A stretch of DNA of 64,000 nucleotides from the NCBI GenBank assembly GCA_049520515.1, contig JBEKPS010000002.1, forward strand, positions 252,347-316,346, in the 5' to 3' direction. This DNA comes from JAFAMS01 sp049520515. GTDB lineage: Bacteria; Vulcanimicrobiota; Vulcanimicrobiia; Vulcanimicrobiales; Vulcanimicrobiaceae. Within the stretch, counting starts at the first letter, position 1. Each line of letters opens with the position of its first letter. The notes under the pieces are model-generated. The model worked only from the letters and a program-made list of their open reading frames with translations, ran no database searches and was not told the origin of the DNA. The position numbers and the translations under genes are program-made. Positions 8,597-17,186 of this stretch are shown one piece after another.

Positions 8597-9325
8597 ATGC
8601 AGTCTCCTCCGCAGAATGTCGAGAGCACGTTCAGCCGATCCTGGGACCTCTTAATGAAGAACGGAATCATCATCGTCCCGGGACTCGTCATCGGATTAGT
8701 CGTCGGCGTGATCGATTATTTTCTCGCGCCGCACACGGAGTACGTCGCCGGCTTAGGCATGACGACGTGGTGGGCGGCGGCAACAGCGTCAGTTCTCCTG
8801 ATCCTGGTTAATCTCGCCGGCTTTATTTTGGCGCAATGCTATATGACAGGAATGGCCGGCGCCGCATGGCAGCGCGGCACGACGGATCTCTCGGACGGCA
8901 CGCGCGCCTTCGAACGCGACGCAGCGAACGTATTCATCTCGCTGATCGGGCTGTTTATCGCGCTCGTCATCGCGGCGATCCTCGCACTGCCGACGCTCGG
9001 CATCAGCGCACTGCTGTACTTCTATTTCTTCATCTATACGTTTCCGGCTGCGATCATCGGTGAGCGGCCGGGGTTTGCCGCAATGGGCGATTCATTCCGC
9101 ATCGCGGCGCGGCGCGTCGCGCCCACGCTGATCGTCACGATCATGATCGCAGTGATCATCTTCGCGGGCCGCATCATCGGCGGCATGCTGCACTTCATCC
9201 CGCTGATCGGCCCGATCATCGCCGCGGTTGTCGTCCAGCTGGTCTTGGCCTACGTGACGCTCGTCGTCGTCGGAGAATACATGGCCCTCCGGGACACAAT
9301 TGGAAAGCCGCCGACGGCGGTTTAA
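8597..9325 (+). CDS. Polytopic membrane protein, unknown function
   Basis: The 242-residue protein has about six hydrophobic segments (for example IIIVPGLVIGLVVGVIDYF, a long LIGLFIALVIAAILALP segment and a last one near LVLAYVTLVVVGEYMAL). The arrangement resembles DUF-type and glycerophosphodiesterase-membrane-domain proteins with two repeated halves. No catalytic residues are evident. A strong Shine-Dalgarno (AAAGGAGAA) precedes the ATG, 24 bases after the HAD gene. The stop is the shared TTAA that also ends the convergent arsenic operon. Confidence 0.7.
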   Translation: MQSPPQNVESTFSRSWDLLMKNGIIIVPGLVIGLVVGVIDYFLAPHTEYVAGLGMTTWWAAATASVLLILVNLAGFILAQCYMTGMAGAAWQRGTTDLSDGTRAFERDAANVFISLIGLFIALVIAAILALPTLGISALLYFYFFIYTFPAAIIGERPGFAAMGDSFRIAARRVAPTLIVTIMIAVIIFAGRIIGGMLHFIPLIGPIIAAVVVQLVLAYVTLVVVGEYMALRDTIGKPPTAV

Positions 9326-10455
9326 CGCGGTAACACGTCGCCAACTTTTGTCATCCGGAGCGAAGCCGAGGGACAGCGATTATCGCACCACCGGGCGATC
9401 TGTGTGCGAATTGCATCGCGTAGGTCACGAACTTGCTCGAGAATCTGCAGCGGCGTTCCCGTAAACGTTGACGGGTCGGGGAAGCTCCAGTGTTCGCGTG
9501 TGCCGCTCGATGGAAAAATTGGACAGGCCTCGGCGCTCGCCTCATCACAGACCGTAACGACGTTGTCGTAGGTCCGGCTCAAAATGTCAGCGTCGTCGAT
9601 GCGTTTGGTCGACTTACCCGAGATGTCGATTCCAATTTCGCGCATCGCCTGAACGACCACGGGATTCAATCGCCCGGCTTCCAGCCCAGCGCTATACGCT
9701 CTGATTTCCCCGCCGCAACGCTCGTTTACGAAGGCTTCAGCGATTTGGCTGCGCGCGCTGTTATGGATACACACAAAAAGAACAGATTTCATGCGGTTGC
9801 TCCATGTGACAAGTGCTAGGGCGAGCATCGCTCCTACTGCTTGCGCAGCGATGAACGCCGGCGCGTCGAGTGGGCGAATCCCCGCGAACGAGTCGGAAAG
9901 CGTCCGCGCGAGGGTGACAGCCGGATTCGCAAACGACGTCGAGGACGTAAACCAGTAGGCAGCCGTGATATACATCCCAACGGTCATCGGAATCCACTGA
10001 CGGCTCACGCGTGACGAGAACGCGATCAACGTGAGGAGTCCGAACGTCGCGACGATCTCGGCAAGCCATGTCTCCGGGGACGAGCGAGCTTTGACCGAGA
10101 AGGCGACCGCTTTGCCGAACATCGCGTCCGCGATGACGACGCCGGCGATCGCGCCGCCGAGTTGGGCGGCGCTATATGGAACAACTTCTCGCCAGGGACG
10201 CGTTCCGCTGTAAGCCTCGGAAAGCGTCACGAGCGGATTGAAATGGGCCCCGGTAAGCGGCGCAAAGGTCGCGATCAGCGCAACGAGCGCGCAGCCTGTT
10301 GCAACAGCATTGCAGAGCAGCACTAGCCCGGCATCGTTCGTTAATCGCTGTGCCATTATTCCCGAACCGACGATCGCCGCCAGGAGAAATGCCGTCCCGA
10401 TTCCTTCGAGCGCGGCGCGCCGGGTTAGATCGAGCAACAGCTCGCTGCGGCGCAC
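9322..10455 (-). CDS. Aquaglyceroporin (AqpS type) fused to arsenate reductase ArsC
   Basis: One 377-residue protein joins two arsenic functions. Residues 1-222 are a six-helix MIP channel with half-helix motifs NPL (73-75) and NPA (177-179, context FANPAVTLAR), typical of AqpS channels that let arsenite leave the cell. Residues 223-360 are a low-molecular-weight-phosphatase-type arsenate reductase with P-loop CIHNSARSQ (catalytic Cys229) and VTVCDEASAEACPIFP carrying the redox Cys pair. The fusion would reduce arsenate next to the exit pore. AqpS-ArsC fusions are known in a few actinobacteria. The last 20 residues read through a repeat-like sequence. GTG start; overlaps arsI by 31 bases. Confidence 0.93.
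   Translation of the reverse strand: MRRSELLLDLTRRAALEGIGTAFLLAAIVGSGIMAQRLTNDAGLVLLCNAVATGCALVALIATFAPLTGAHFNPLVTLSEAYSGTRPWREVVPYSAAQLGGAIAGVVIADAMFGKAVAFSVKARSSPETWLAEIVATFGLLTLIAFSSRVSRQWIPMTVGMYITAAYWFTSSTSFANPAVTLARTLSDSFAGIRPLDAPAFIAAQAVGAMLALALVTWSNRMKSVLFVCIHNSARSQIAEAFVNERCGGEIRAYSAGLEAGRLNPVVVQAMREIGIDISGKSTKRIDDADILSRTYDNVVTVCDEASAEACPIFPSSGTREHWSFPDPSTFTGTPLQILEQVRDLRDAIRTQIARWCDNRCPSASLRMTKVGDVLPR
9350..9379. repeat. Dispersed-repeat-like segment at the arsC 3' end
   Basis: The stretch reading GTCATCCGGAGCGAAGCCGA onward resembles the TCATCC-GAGCGAAG motif found in intergenic repeats of several high-GC phyla. Here it is translated as PSASLRMT in the C-terminal tail of the AqpS-ArsC fusion. 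No second clear copy was found in this window. Confidence 0.35.
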
Positions 10456-10838
10456 GCACTTCCCGAATCCGGAGCGACTTCCTCAAGGACCGCGTACGTC
10501 TCCCAACGGCGGCCGTCGGGATCGCTGGCCCAAACGTTGTTCTGCCTGGCGTAGCAGCACGTCTCTTCGACTTCAATGTCGATCGCCAGGCCCGCAGCTT
10601 GCAGTCGCGCGATCGCGGCGTCGACGGCATCGCTCGATGGTGCTGCGATTCCGTAGTGCGCTTCATTCGTGCGCGCAACGCTCTTCGCGTGGTTTAACGC
10701 GAGCTCGAGACCAGGCTGTTCGGAAATGAAGAGTGCGTAGTCGTCGTAGTGCTTGGCCGGCGCGATATCGAGCAGCGTCGTGTAGAACGCGACGCTCTTC
10801 TTAAGGTCGGTGGTGGGAAGCGAGATGTGCGTTTTCAT
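10425..10838 (-). CDS. arsI: ArsI, organoarsenical C-As lyase (VOC dioxygenase)
   Basis: ArsI is an Fe(II)-dependent vicinal-oxygen-chelate dioxygenase that demethylates trivalent methylarsenicals. The 137 residues fit: metal ligands by alignment H4, H61 and E113, the vicinal cysteine pair C94-C95 in EETCCYA, and the family motif NVWASDPDGRRWE. A Cys-rich tail (CAAASCC) may also bind arsenic. The relative CadI shares the fold, but the arsenic context favours ArsI. The ATG at 10838 overlaps the arsR stop as ATGA, which rules out longer starts. Confidence 0.88.
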   Translation of the reverse strand: MKTHISLPTTDLKKSVAFYTTLLDIAPAKHYDDYALFISEQPGLELALNHAKSVARTNEAHYGIAAPSSDAVDAAIARLQAAGLAIDIEVEETCCYARQNNVWASDPDGRRWETYAVLEEVAPDSGSACAAASCCSI

Positions 10839-11170
10839 GCAGCAGCCTTTGCAGGGCGTAGAGTAGCGCGCAACGCCGAGGTTACTCGCGCAAACGCGTC
10901 GCTTGCGAGCCGGTAGTACATCCACGTGCCGCGCCGCTCGGCGGTGACGAGCCCGGCCTCGCGAAGCAAGCGCAGGTGGTGGGAAACGGTCGGCTGGTTT
11001 AAGGGAAGTCCCGTGGTGAAATCGCAAACGCATACGGGGTCGGAGGCTTTGGCGAGGGTCGCCAAGATCGCTAGGCGGTGAGGATCCGCAAGCGCCTTGA
11101 AGAGCGCCGCGTCGTCGGAGCGGTCGGTGGGGTCAATCTCCGTGGGGGGACAGCAGCGTTGCATCGACAT
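10835..11170 (-). CDS. arsR: ArsR/SmtB-family arsenic-responsive repressor
   Basis: A 111-residue winged-helix repressor that would leave DNA on binding As(III). The sensor motif CVCDF (C47, C49) sits at the start of the DNA-binding helix pair as in classic ArsR, followed by NQPTVSHHLRLLREAGLV and the wing RRGTWMYYRL. A further Cys pair (C6-C7) near the N-terminus could complete a three-coordinate site. It is the first gene of arsR-arsI-aqpS::arsC. The ATG at 11170 is only 6 bases from the -10, so a leaderless mRNA is likely; a second in-frame ATG lies at 11164. Confidence 0.93.
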   Translation of the reverse strand: MSMQRCCPPTEIDPTDRSDDAALFKALADPHRLAILATLAKASDPVCVCDFTTGLPLNQPTVSHHLRLLREAGLVTAERRGTWMYYRLASDAFARVTSALRATLRPAKAAA

Positions 11171-11173
11171 TCA

Positions 11174-11205
11174 TCAATATTGAAAGCTATATCGAAAATT
11201 GTCAA
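11174..11205 (-). promoter_or_regulatory. ars operon promoter with palindromic operator
   Basis: On the minus strand a perfect -35 TTGACA (11205-11200) and -10 CAATAT (11182-11177) are 17 bases apart, and the -10 ends 6 bases before the arsR ATG. The perfect palindrome TCAATATTGA (11174-11183) overlies the -10, where ArsR bound to it would block RNA polymerase. Confidence 0.7.
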
Positions 11206-11252
11206 TACAAAGAGCCGCAACGAACAGGAGTTCGATTCGGTCTAAGAATGCT

Positions 11253-14252
11253 GTGAAGCCCCAGCCGGCAGTGACGGGCCTTGATTCGATTGTCATCAAG
11301 GGCGCCCGGGAGCACAACCTCAAGAACGTCGACCTTGTCCTGCCGCGCAACCGGCTGACCGTGATCACGGGGCTGTCGGGCAGCGGCAAATCGTCGCTTG
11401 CCTTCGATACGATTTACGCCGAAGGTCAGCGCCGCTACGTCGAGTCGTTGTCGTCGTACGCGCGGCAGTTTCTCGGACAAATGGAGAAACCCGACGTCGA
11501 TTATATCGAGGGACTTTCGCCTGCGATTTCGATCGATCAGAAATCGACCTCGCGCAATCCGCGCTCGACGGTCGGGACGGTTACCGAAATCTACGATTAT
11601 TTGCGCTTGCTTTTTGCGCGAATCGGAAAACCGCACTGCTATAACTGCGGACGCGAAGTCAGCGCGCAGAGCGCCGAGCAGATTATCGACAAGATCATGG
11701 AGTTCGCCGAAGGCACGCGGCTGCAGATTCTTGCGCCCGTTATCCGCGGACGCAAGGGCGAATATTCGAAGCTCTTCGAGGAGATCTCGAAAGAGGGTTT
11801 CGCGCGCGTGCGCGTTGACGGAGAGATCAAAGAGCTGCGCGAGAAAATCGATCTCGACAAGAAGCGCAAGCACACGATTGAAGTGATCGTCGATCGCCTG
11901 GTGATGAAGCCTGAGATTCGCTCGCGTCTGGCCGATTCGATCGAAACGACCTTGAAGCTCTCGAGCGGCATCGTCACGGTGCTGTACGATGCGAAAACGC
12001 AAAGCGGCGGAAACGCACCGCAAGAGATGACGTTCAGCGAAAGTTTTGCGTGCGCGTATTGCGGGCTCTCGTTCGGTGAGCTCGAGCCGCGGCTGTTCTC
12101 GTTCAACTCGCCGTTCGGTGCGTGTCCGGGCTGCAGCGGCCTGGGCATCAAGATCGAGATCGATCCGTGGAAAGTGATCCCGGATCGTTCGAAGTCGATC
12201 GTACAAGGCGCAATCGTGCCCTGGAGCAAGGCGATCGGAACCGGCAGATTTCCGTCGACGAACACGTACTACACGCAACAAGTCGAGCGCGTCCTCCGCA
12301 GCCGCCGGGTGAAAACCACGACGCCGGTCGAGGAGTGGCCCGCAGATCTTCTGCAGATGGTCTTGTACGGCACGGACAAGAAGCAGAAGTTTGAATTCGA
12401 ATCGCGCAGCGGCCGCACGTGGGCCTACGAGACGACGTTCGAGGGCGTGGTCAACAATCTGCAGCGCCGCTACAACGAGACGAGCAGCGACTACGTGAAA
12501 GAGGACATCGAGAAATTCATGTCCGCCAACACATGTAAGGTTTGCGATGGTGCGCGCCTCAAGCCGGAAGCACTTGCGGTCACGATCGGCGGCCAGAACA
12601 TCACGCAGGTGACAAAAACGTCGGTCGAGCGCTCCGAGCAGTTCTTCAGGGAACTCGAGCTCAACGAGCGCGAGACGCTGATCGCGCATCAGATCCTCAA
12701 GGAAGTTCGCGCGCGCCTGGGTTTCTTGACCAATGTCGGCCTCGGATATTTGAATCTTGCGCGCTCGGCGACGACACTTTCGGGCGGCGAATCGCAGCGC
12801 ATTCGGCTGGCGACGCAGATCGGCTCGTCACTTGTCGGCGTGCTCTATATCCTGGACGAGCCGTCGATCGGATTGCATCAGCGTGACAACGCGCGCCTGC
12901 TCGGGACGCTCAAGACGCTGCGCGATCTCGGCAACACCTTGATCGTCATCGAACACGACGAGGAGACGATGCGTGAAGCTGACGTCGTCGTCGACATGGG
13001 GCCGGGCGCCGGCGCTGAAGGCGGCAACGTTGTTGCAATAGGTACGCTCGATGAGATCATTGCCGATCCCAAGTCGCTGACCGGCGCATATCTTTCGGGG
13101 CGGCAGTTCATTTCGATTCCGAAGCACCGGCGCACCCCGCGCGCGTTTCTCTCGATTAAGAAGGCCAAAGCCAATAACATTGACGGCCTCGACGTCGACA
13201 TACCGATCGGCGCGTTCACGTGTGTAACGGGCGTGAGCGGCAGCGGCAAGTCGACGCTCGTCAACGAAGTGCTCGTCAAAGCGCTCAATCAATATCTGCA
13301 CCATCAGCCCGCGGGCGGAACATACGGCACCGTCAAAGGCGCGGAGGCCCTCGACAAGATGGTCGTCATCGATCAATCGCCGATCGGACGAACGCCGCGC
13401 TCCAATCCGGCGACGTACACCGGCGTGTTCGATCTGATTCGCGACCTGTTCGCACAGCTGCCTGATTCGAAGATGCGCGGCTACGCGCCGGGACGCTTCT
13501 CGTTCAACGTCAAGGGCGGGCGCTGCGAAGGCTGCGAGGGCGACGGCATCATCAAGATCGAGATGCACTTTTTGCCCGACGTGTACGTACCGTGCGAAGT
13601 CTGCAAAGGAAAGCGCTACAACGCGCAGACGCTCGAAGTCAAATACAAGGGCAAGTCGATTGCCGACATTCTCGGGATGCGTGTCGACGAAGCGGTCGAG
13701 CTGTTTTCGGCGATTCCGCGTATTCAAACGAAGCTCAAGACGATTTGCGACGTTGGCCTTGGCTACATCGCGATGGGTCAACCGGCGACGCAGCTCTCCG
13801 GGGGCGAAGCGCAGCGCATCAAGCTCGCGACCGAGCTCTCAAAGCGCGCGACGGGCCGCACTTTCTACGTTCTGGACGAGCCGACGACCGGACTCCACTT
13901 CGCCGACATTCATAAACTGCTCGACGTCTTGCAGCGTCTCGTTAAACTCGGGAATAGCGTGCTCGTGATCGAGCACAATCTCGACGTGATCAAAACCGCA
14001 GATTATCTCATCGATCTCGGCCCCGAAGGCGGCGATCGCGGCGGTCAGCTCGTTGCGGTTGGGACTCCGGAAGAGGTAGCCGCGAACGAAGCGTCGTTTA
14101 CGGGCGCCTATCTGCGTCCGGTTTTGGCCGATGCGCGCGCGACGGGGCGCTTGCACACGGATCCAGAACGGGTTGCGGAAATGGAAGGCCGCAATATCGC
14201 GGCACTTGAGGAATTGCACGCGAATGGCCGACGCGTCCCAATCGAAGCCTAA
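11253..14252 (+). CDS. uvrA: Excinuclease ABC subunit A
   Basis: DNA damage sensor ATPase of nucleotide excision repair. About 1000 residues with two ABC ATPase modules: Walker A TGLSGSGKSS and TGVSGSGKST, signatures LSGGESQRI and LSGGEAQRI, and zinc fingers CYNCGRE...CAYCGLSF, CKVCDGARL and CEGCEGDG...CEVCKGKR. Several starts are possible: TTG 11199, GTG 11253 and GTG 11271. GTG 11271 would give (M)TGLDSIVIKGAREHN, closest to other UvrA N-termini. An AGGAG at 11226-11230 fits none of these well. Divergent from arsR, whose promoter lies just upstream. Confidence 0.96.
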   Translation: MKPQPAVTGLDSIVIKGAREHNLKNVDLVLPRNRLTVITGLSGSGKSSLAFDTIYAEGQRRYVESLSSYARQFLGQMEKPDVDYIEGLSPAISIDQKSTSRNPRSTVGTVTEIYDYLRLLFARIGKPHCYNCGREVSAQSAEQIIDKIMEFAEGTRLQILAPVIRGRKGEYSKLFEEISKEGFARVRVDGEIKELREKIDLDKKRKHTIEVIVDRLVMKPEIRSRLADSIETTLKLSSGIVTVLYDAKTQSGGNAPQEMTFSESFACAYCGLSFGELEPRLFSFNSPFGACPGCSGLGIKIEIDPWKVIPDRSKSIVQGAIVPWSKAIGTGRFPSTNTYYTQQVERVLRSRRVKTTTPVEEWPADLLQMVLYGTDKKQKFEFESRSGRTWAYETTFEGVVNNLQRRYNETSSDYVKEDIEKFMSANTCKVCDGARLKPEALAVTIGGQNITQVTKTSVERSEQFFRELELNERETLIAHQILKEVRARLGFLTNVGLGYLNLARSATTLSGGESQRIRLATQIGSSLVGVLYILDEPSIGLHQRDNARLLGTLKTLRDLGNTLIVIEHDEETMREADVVVDMGPGAGAEGGNVVAIGTLDEIIADPKSLTGAYLSGRQFISIPKHRRTPRAFLSIKKAKANNIDGLDVDIPIGAFTCVTGVSGSGKSTLVNEVLVKALNQYLHHQPAGGTYGTVKGAEALDKMVVIDQSPIGRTPRSNPATYTGVFDLIRDLFAQLPDSKMRGYAPGRFSFNVKGGRCEGCEGDGIIKIEMHFLPDVYVPCEVCKGKRYNAQTLEVKYKGKSIADILGMRVDEAVELFSAIPRIQTKLKTICDVGLGYIAMGQPATQLSGGEAQRIKLATELSKRATGRTFYVLDEPTTGLHFADIHKLLDVLQRLVKLGNSVLVIEHNLDVIKTADYLIDLGPEGGDRGGQLVAVGTPEEVAANEASFTGAYLRPVLADARATGRLHTDPERVAEMEGRNIAALEELHANGRRVPIEA

Positions 14253-14613
14253 AAGCACCGCGACCGACTTCTCGATGCTCATGGTGCTTTGCCGCGACCT
14301 GATGGCGTCGCGCGATTTCTATCGCAACGTCATAGGTTTGCGCGTGCTTACCGACCAGACGCCGCACTGGGTTGATTTCGATTTAGGCGATGGCAGGCGC
14401 CTCGGTTTGCATCCGGAAGGCGCTGGGCGCAAGGTGACGCCCGGGACAGTTCAGCTTGGTTTCGTCGTCCCGAACGTCGACAATTTCATCACCGACGCGC
14501 GTCTGATGGGCGCACGGATATTGCAAGACCCGTTCGATGCGCCGTTCGGCCGGATCGCAATTCTTTCAGATCCCGATGGTTACGCGGTCCAAGTCTTCAC
14601 TCCGCGAGCCTGA
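14224..14613 (+). CDS. VOC-family (glyoxalase/bleomycin resistance-like) protein
   Basis: A 129-residue single-module vicinal oxygen chelate protein: LCRDLMASRDFYRNVIGLRV at the N-terminus, LGFVVPNVD in the middle and SDPDGYAVQVFTPRA at the end with the usual DPDG turn. The paired metal residues of classic glyoxalases are not obvious. Function is unknown. It begins inside the end of uvrA (29-base overlap) and its own end is overlapped by ligA, so the three are likely one transcript. Confidence 0.8.
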   Translation: MADASQSKPKSTATDFSMLMVLCRDLMASRDFYRNVIGLRVLTDQTPHWVDFDLGDGRRLGLHPEGAGRKVTPGTVQLGFVVPNVDNFITDARLMGARILQDPFDAPFGRIAILSDPDGYAVQVFTPRA

Positions 14614-16600
14614 GGCTCGCGCGCGCGAGCTGCGCGCGGAGATCAACGAGGCCAACCGCCGCTACTACGTCCTCGATGCCGCAGAGATCAGCGACGCCGA
14701 GTACGATGCGCTGTTGCGCGAGCTGATCGAACTCGAAGAAGAACACCCCGAGCTCATCACCGAGGATTCTCCGACGCAGCGCGTCGGTGCCGCGCCGCTC
14801 GAATCATTCGAGCCTTACGTCCACACGCGCCCGATGCTCAGCCTCGCCAACGCGTTCGATGCCGATGAGCTGCGAGCGTTCGACACGCGCGCTCGCAAGC
14901 TGGCGGGGACGGATTTTTCCTACAGCTGTGAGCTGAAGATCGACGGTCTCTCAATGGTCGCGCGATATCGCGACGGCAGTTTCGAGCGTGGTGCGACTCG
15001 CGGCGACGGTATGGTCGGAGAAGACGTCACGCCCAACGTGCGCGCAATTCGTTCGATTCCGCTGACACTTCGGAAGGAAGCGAAGCCACCGCATCTGATT
15101 GAAGTTCGTGGCGAAGCGTTTCTTCGCCGAAGTGATTTTGCGAAGGTGAATGAGGAACGTACGCTTCAGGGACTGACGCCGTTCGCGAATCCTCGCAATG
15201 CCGCGTCCGGCGGCGTGCGACAACTCGATCCAAAAGAGACGGCAAAGCGCAAGCTCTCGTTCGTCGCTTACGCGGTCGGTGTCGTCGAGGGGGATCTTCC
15301 GGCGCGCGGACAGTTCGAACTGGTCAAGTATTTGGCGGCACTCGGGCTGCCGACCGACAAGCATACGAAGCAATGCGCGTCGATCGACGACGTCATCGAG
15401 TTCTGCGCGCACTGGGAGAACGCGCGGGAGACTCTCGACTACGAAATCGACGGTGTCGTGGTGAAGATCGATGACCTCGCGCTGCAAGAAAAGCTCGGCG
15501 TCGCCGGCCGCGATCCGCGCTGGGCGATCGCGTTCAAGTTTCGAGCAGCCGAAGCGCAGACGAAGCTGCTCGGCATCGAGGTCAACGTCGGGCGAACTGG
15601 ATCGATCAACCCGTACGCCGTGCTTGAACCGGTGCCTATCGGCGGCGTCGTCGTCAGCCGCGCGACACTCTCCAATCAGGACGTGATCGATCGCAAAGAT
15701 ATCCGCATCGGTGACACGGTAATCGTCCGGCGTGCCGGCGACGTCATTCCGGAGATCGTCGGTCCCGTTCCCGGGACGCGCAAAGGGAATCCACGACGGT
15801 ACAAGCTGCCGACGACGTGTCCGGAATGCGGATCACCGGTCGAACGTCTCGAGGGTGAGGCGGTCGCGTATTGCACGAATGCGGCATGTCCCGCGCAGTT
15901 GCGCGAACGCGTGCGGCACTGGTGTTCGCGCGGCGCGATGGATATCGAACGCATCGGCGACATCCTGGCCGCGCAAATGGTCGATCTCGGACTCGTCCAC
16001 GATGTTGCTGAGATCTACGCGCTCGATGAGCAGAAGCTCGCGAAAGTTCCACGCATGGGTGAAAAGTCGATCGCCAATGTCCTCGAGCAAATCGACGTCT
16101 CGAAATCGCGCGGACTCGCGCGCGTGCTGGTCGGACTTTCGATCCGCTTCGTCGGTCTGCAAAATGCAAATGCACTCGCCGGCGCGTTCGGTTCGATCGA
16201 CGCGATCGAGGCTGCGAGCATCGAAGAGCTACAAGAAATCGAAGGCGTCGGCGAGCGAATCGCCGAGAGCGTTCACTTTTTCTTCGGGCAGAAGATCAAT
16301 CGCGGGATCGTCGAGCGCTTACGCGATGCGGATGTCGTCCTCACCGCGCCGAAACGCGCGCGCGCACTGGCCGGTAAGCTCGCGGGCAAGACGTTCGTGC
16401 TGACCGGTACGCTGCCAACGATGACACGCGAGGAAGCGACGGAGCTCATCACCGCCGCAGGCGGCAAAGTGAGCAGTTCGGTATCGAAGAAGACCGACTA
16501 CGTCGTCGCGGGTTCCGAAGCCGGCACCAAGCTCGCGAAAGCACAAGAGCTCGGCACAACGGTCCTCGACGAACCCGCCCTACGCGCCCTTCTTGTCTAG
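14576..16600 (+). CDS. ligA: NAD-dependent DNA ligase
   Basis: Seals nicks in replication and repair using NAD+. The 674 residues contain domain Ia (RRYYVLDAAEISDAEYDALL), the adenylation site CELKIDG with nucleophile Lys near residue 121, OB fold, zinc finger CPECG...CTNAACPAQL, helix-hairpin-helix repeats and a C-terminal BRCT domain (LAGKTFVLTGTLPTMTR). The ATG at 14576 is chosen because the next 20 residues lead into the family N-terminus. It overlaps the VOC gene by 38 bases. The TAG stop shares CTAG with the convergent Uma2 gene. Confidence 0.97.
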   Translation: MVTRSKSSLREPEARARELRAEINEANRRYYVLDAAEISDAEYDALLRELIELEEEHPELITEDSPTQRVGAAPLESFEPYVHTRPMLSLANAFDADELRAFDTRARKLAGTDFSYSCELKIDGLSMVARYRDGSFERGATRGDGMVGEDVTPNVRAIRSIPLTLRKEAKPPHLIEVRGEAFLRRSDFAKVNEERTLQGLTPFANPRNAASGGVRQLDPKETAKRKLSFVAYAVGVVEGDLPARGQFELVKYLAALGLPTDKHTKQCASIDDVIEFCAHWENARETLDYEIDGVVVKIDDLALQEKLGVAGRDPRWAIAFKFRAAEAQTKLLGIEVNVGRTGSINPYAVLEPVPIGGVVVSRATLSNQDVIDRKDIRIGDTVIVRRAGDVIPEIVGPVPGTRKGNPRRYKLPTTCPECGSPVERLEGEAVAYCTNAACPAQLRERVRHWCSRGAMDIERIGDILAAQMVDLGLVHDVAEIYALDEQKLAKVPRMGEKSIANVLEQIDVSKSRGLARVLVGLSIRFVGLQNANALAGAFGSIDAIEAASIEELQEIEGVGERIAESVHFFFGQKINRGIVERLRDADVVLTAPKRARALAGKLAGKTFVLTGTLPTMTREEATELITAAGGKVSSSVSKKTDYVVAGSEAGTKLAKAQELGTTVLDEPALRALLV

Positions 16601-17145
16601 CGATTAACGCGCGCGAAGAACGATTCGAGCTCGATGCGCACTCCCGGAAGCGCTGCATGTTCGAAGATGTCGTCCTTACTGAAAACGCGACGGCTCTCAG
16701 CATCGATTGCTGTTAGCGTTTCGCGCTTCGGGTCGACATCGATCACAATGCGTGATCCGAGAAGAAGGTAGAGCTCGATCTTTTGCTCGCGTTCGCCAGG
16801 ACGATCGTCCGAAGAGCGGATTTCGACGGCTGCGTACGGCGGTCGCCGGGGATAACGCTTCTCAGCCTCCCCACCGGCTGCGATTTGCTCTTCGGAATAG
16901 TACGAGACGTCTGGTAGCAGAGAAATCGATTCACCCGATGGATCTTTCGTCACAAATCGCAACTCACTACCGACGTCACCCCCGGCACGCTCCGCGAAGT
17001 CGCTCAATATCTGTCCGAATGCGAGCTGCGCACGGGAATGAGGCCACTCCGGACTCACGTTCTTTTCGCGTCCGCGGCCGTCGATGATTTCGATATAGGG
17101 CTTCTCTGCGTCGAGGAGCCCGAGCACGTGATCGGTGAGGTGCAT
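16597..17145 (-). CDS. Uma2-family (DUF820) restriction-endonuclease-like protein
   Basis: The 182-residue product has a PD-(D/E)XK-like core: LLPDVSYYSEEQ with the metal Asp, then PPYAAVEIRSSDD and the Lys in EQKIELYLLLGSRIVIDVDP. Uma2 proteins are numerous in cyanobacteria and related high-copy families; their role is unknown, possibly nuclease. It begins with HLTDHVLGLLDAEKPY. The ATG at 17145 is preceded by TACCGT five bases upstream, a possible leaderless -10. It stands alone, 41 bases downstream of nnr. Confidence 0.8.
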   Translation of the reverse strand: MHLTDHVLGLLDAEKPYIEIIDGRGREKNVSPEWPHSRAQLAFGQILSDFAERAGGDVGSELRFVTKDPSGESISLLPDVSYYSEEQIAAGGEAEKRYPRRPPYAAVEIRSSDDRPGEREQKIELYLLLGSRIVIDVDPKRETLTAIDAESRRVFSKDDIFEHAALPGVRIELESFFARVNR

Positions 17146-17186
17146 CCCACACGGTACTATCACGCCGAAGGGACTGAAAGCAAGCC

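Noticed and set aside
11202..12689. Minus-strand open frame (495 codons) opposite uvrA
   Set aside because: Antisense of conserved UvrA; composition is noise-like.
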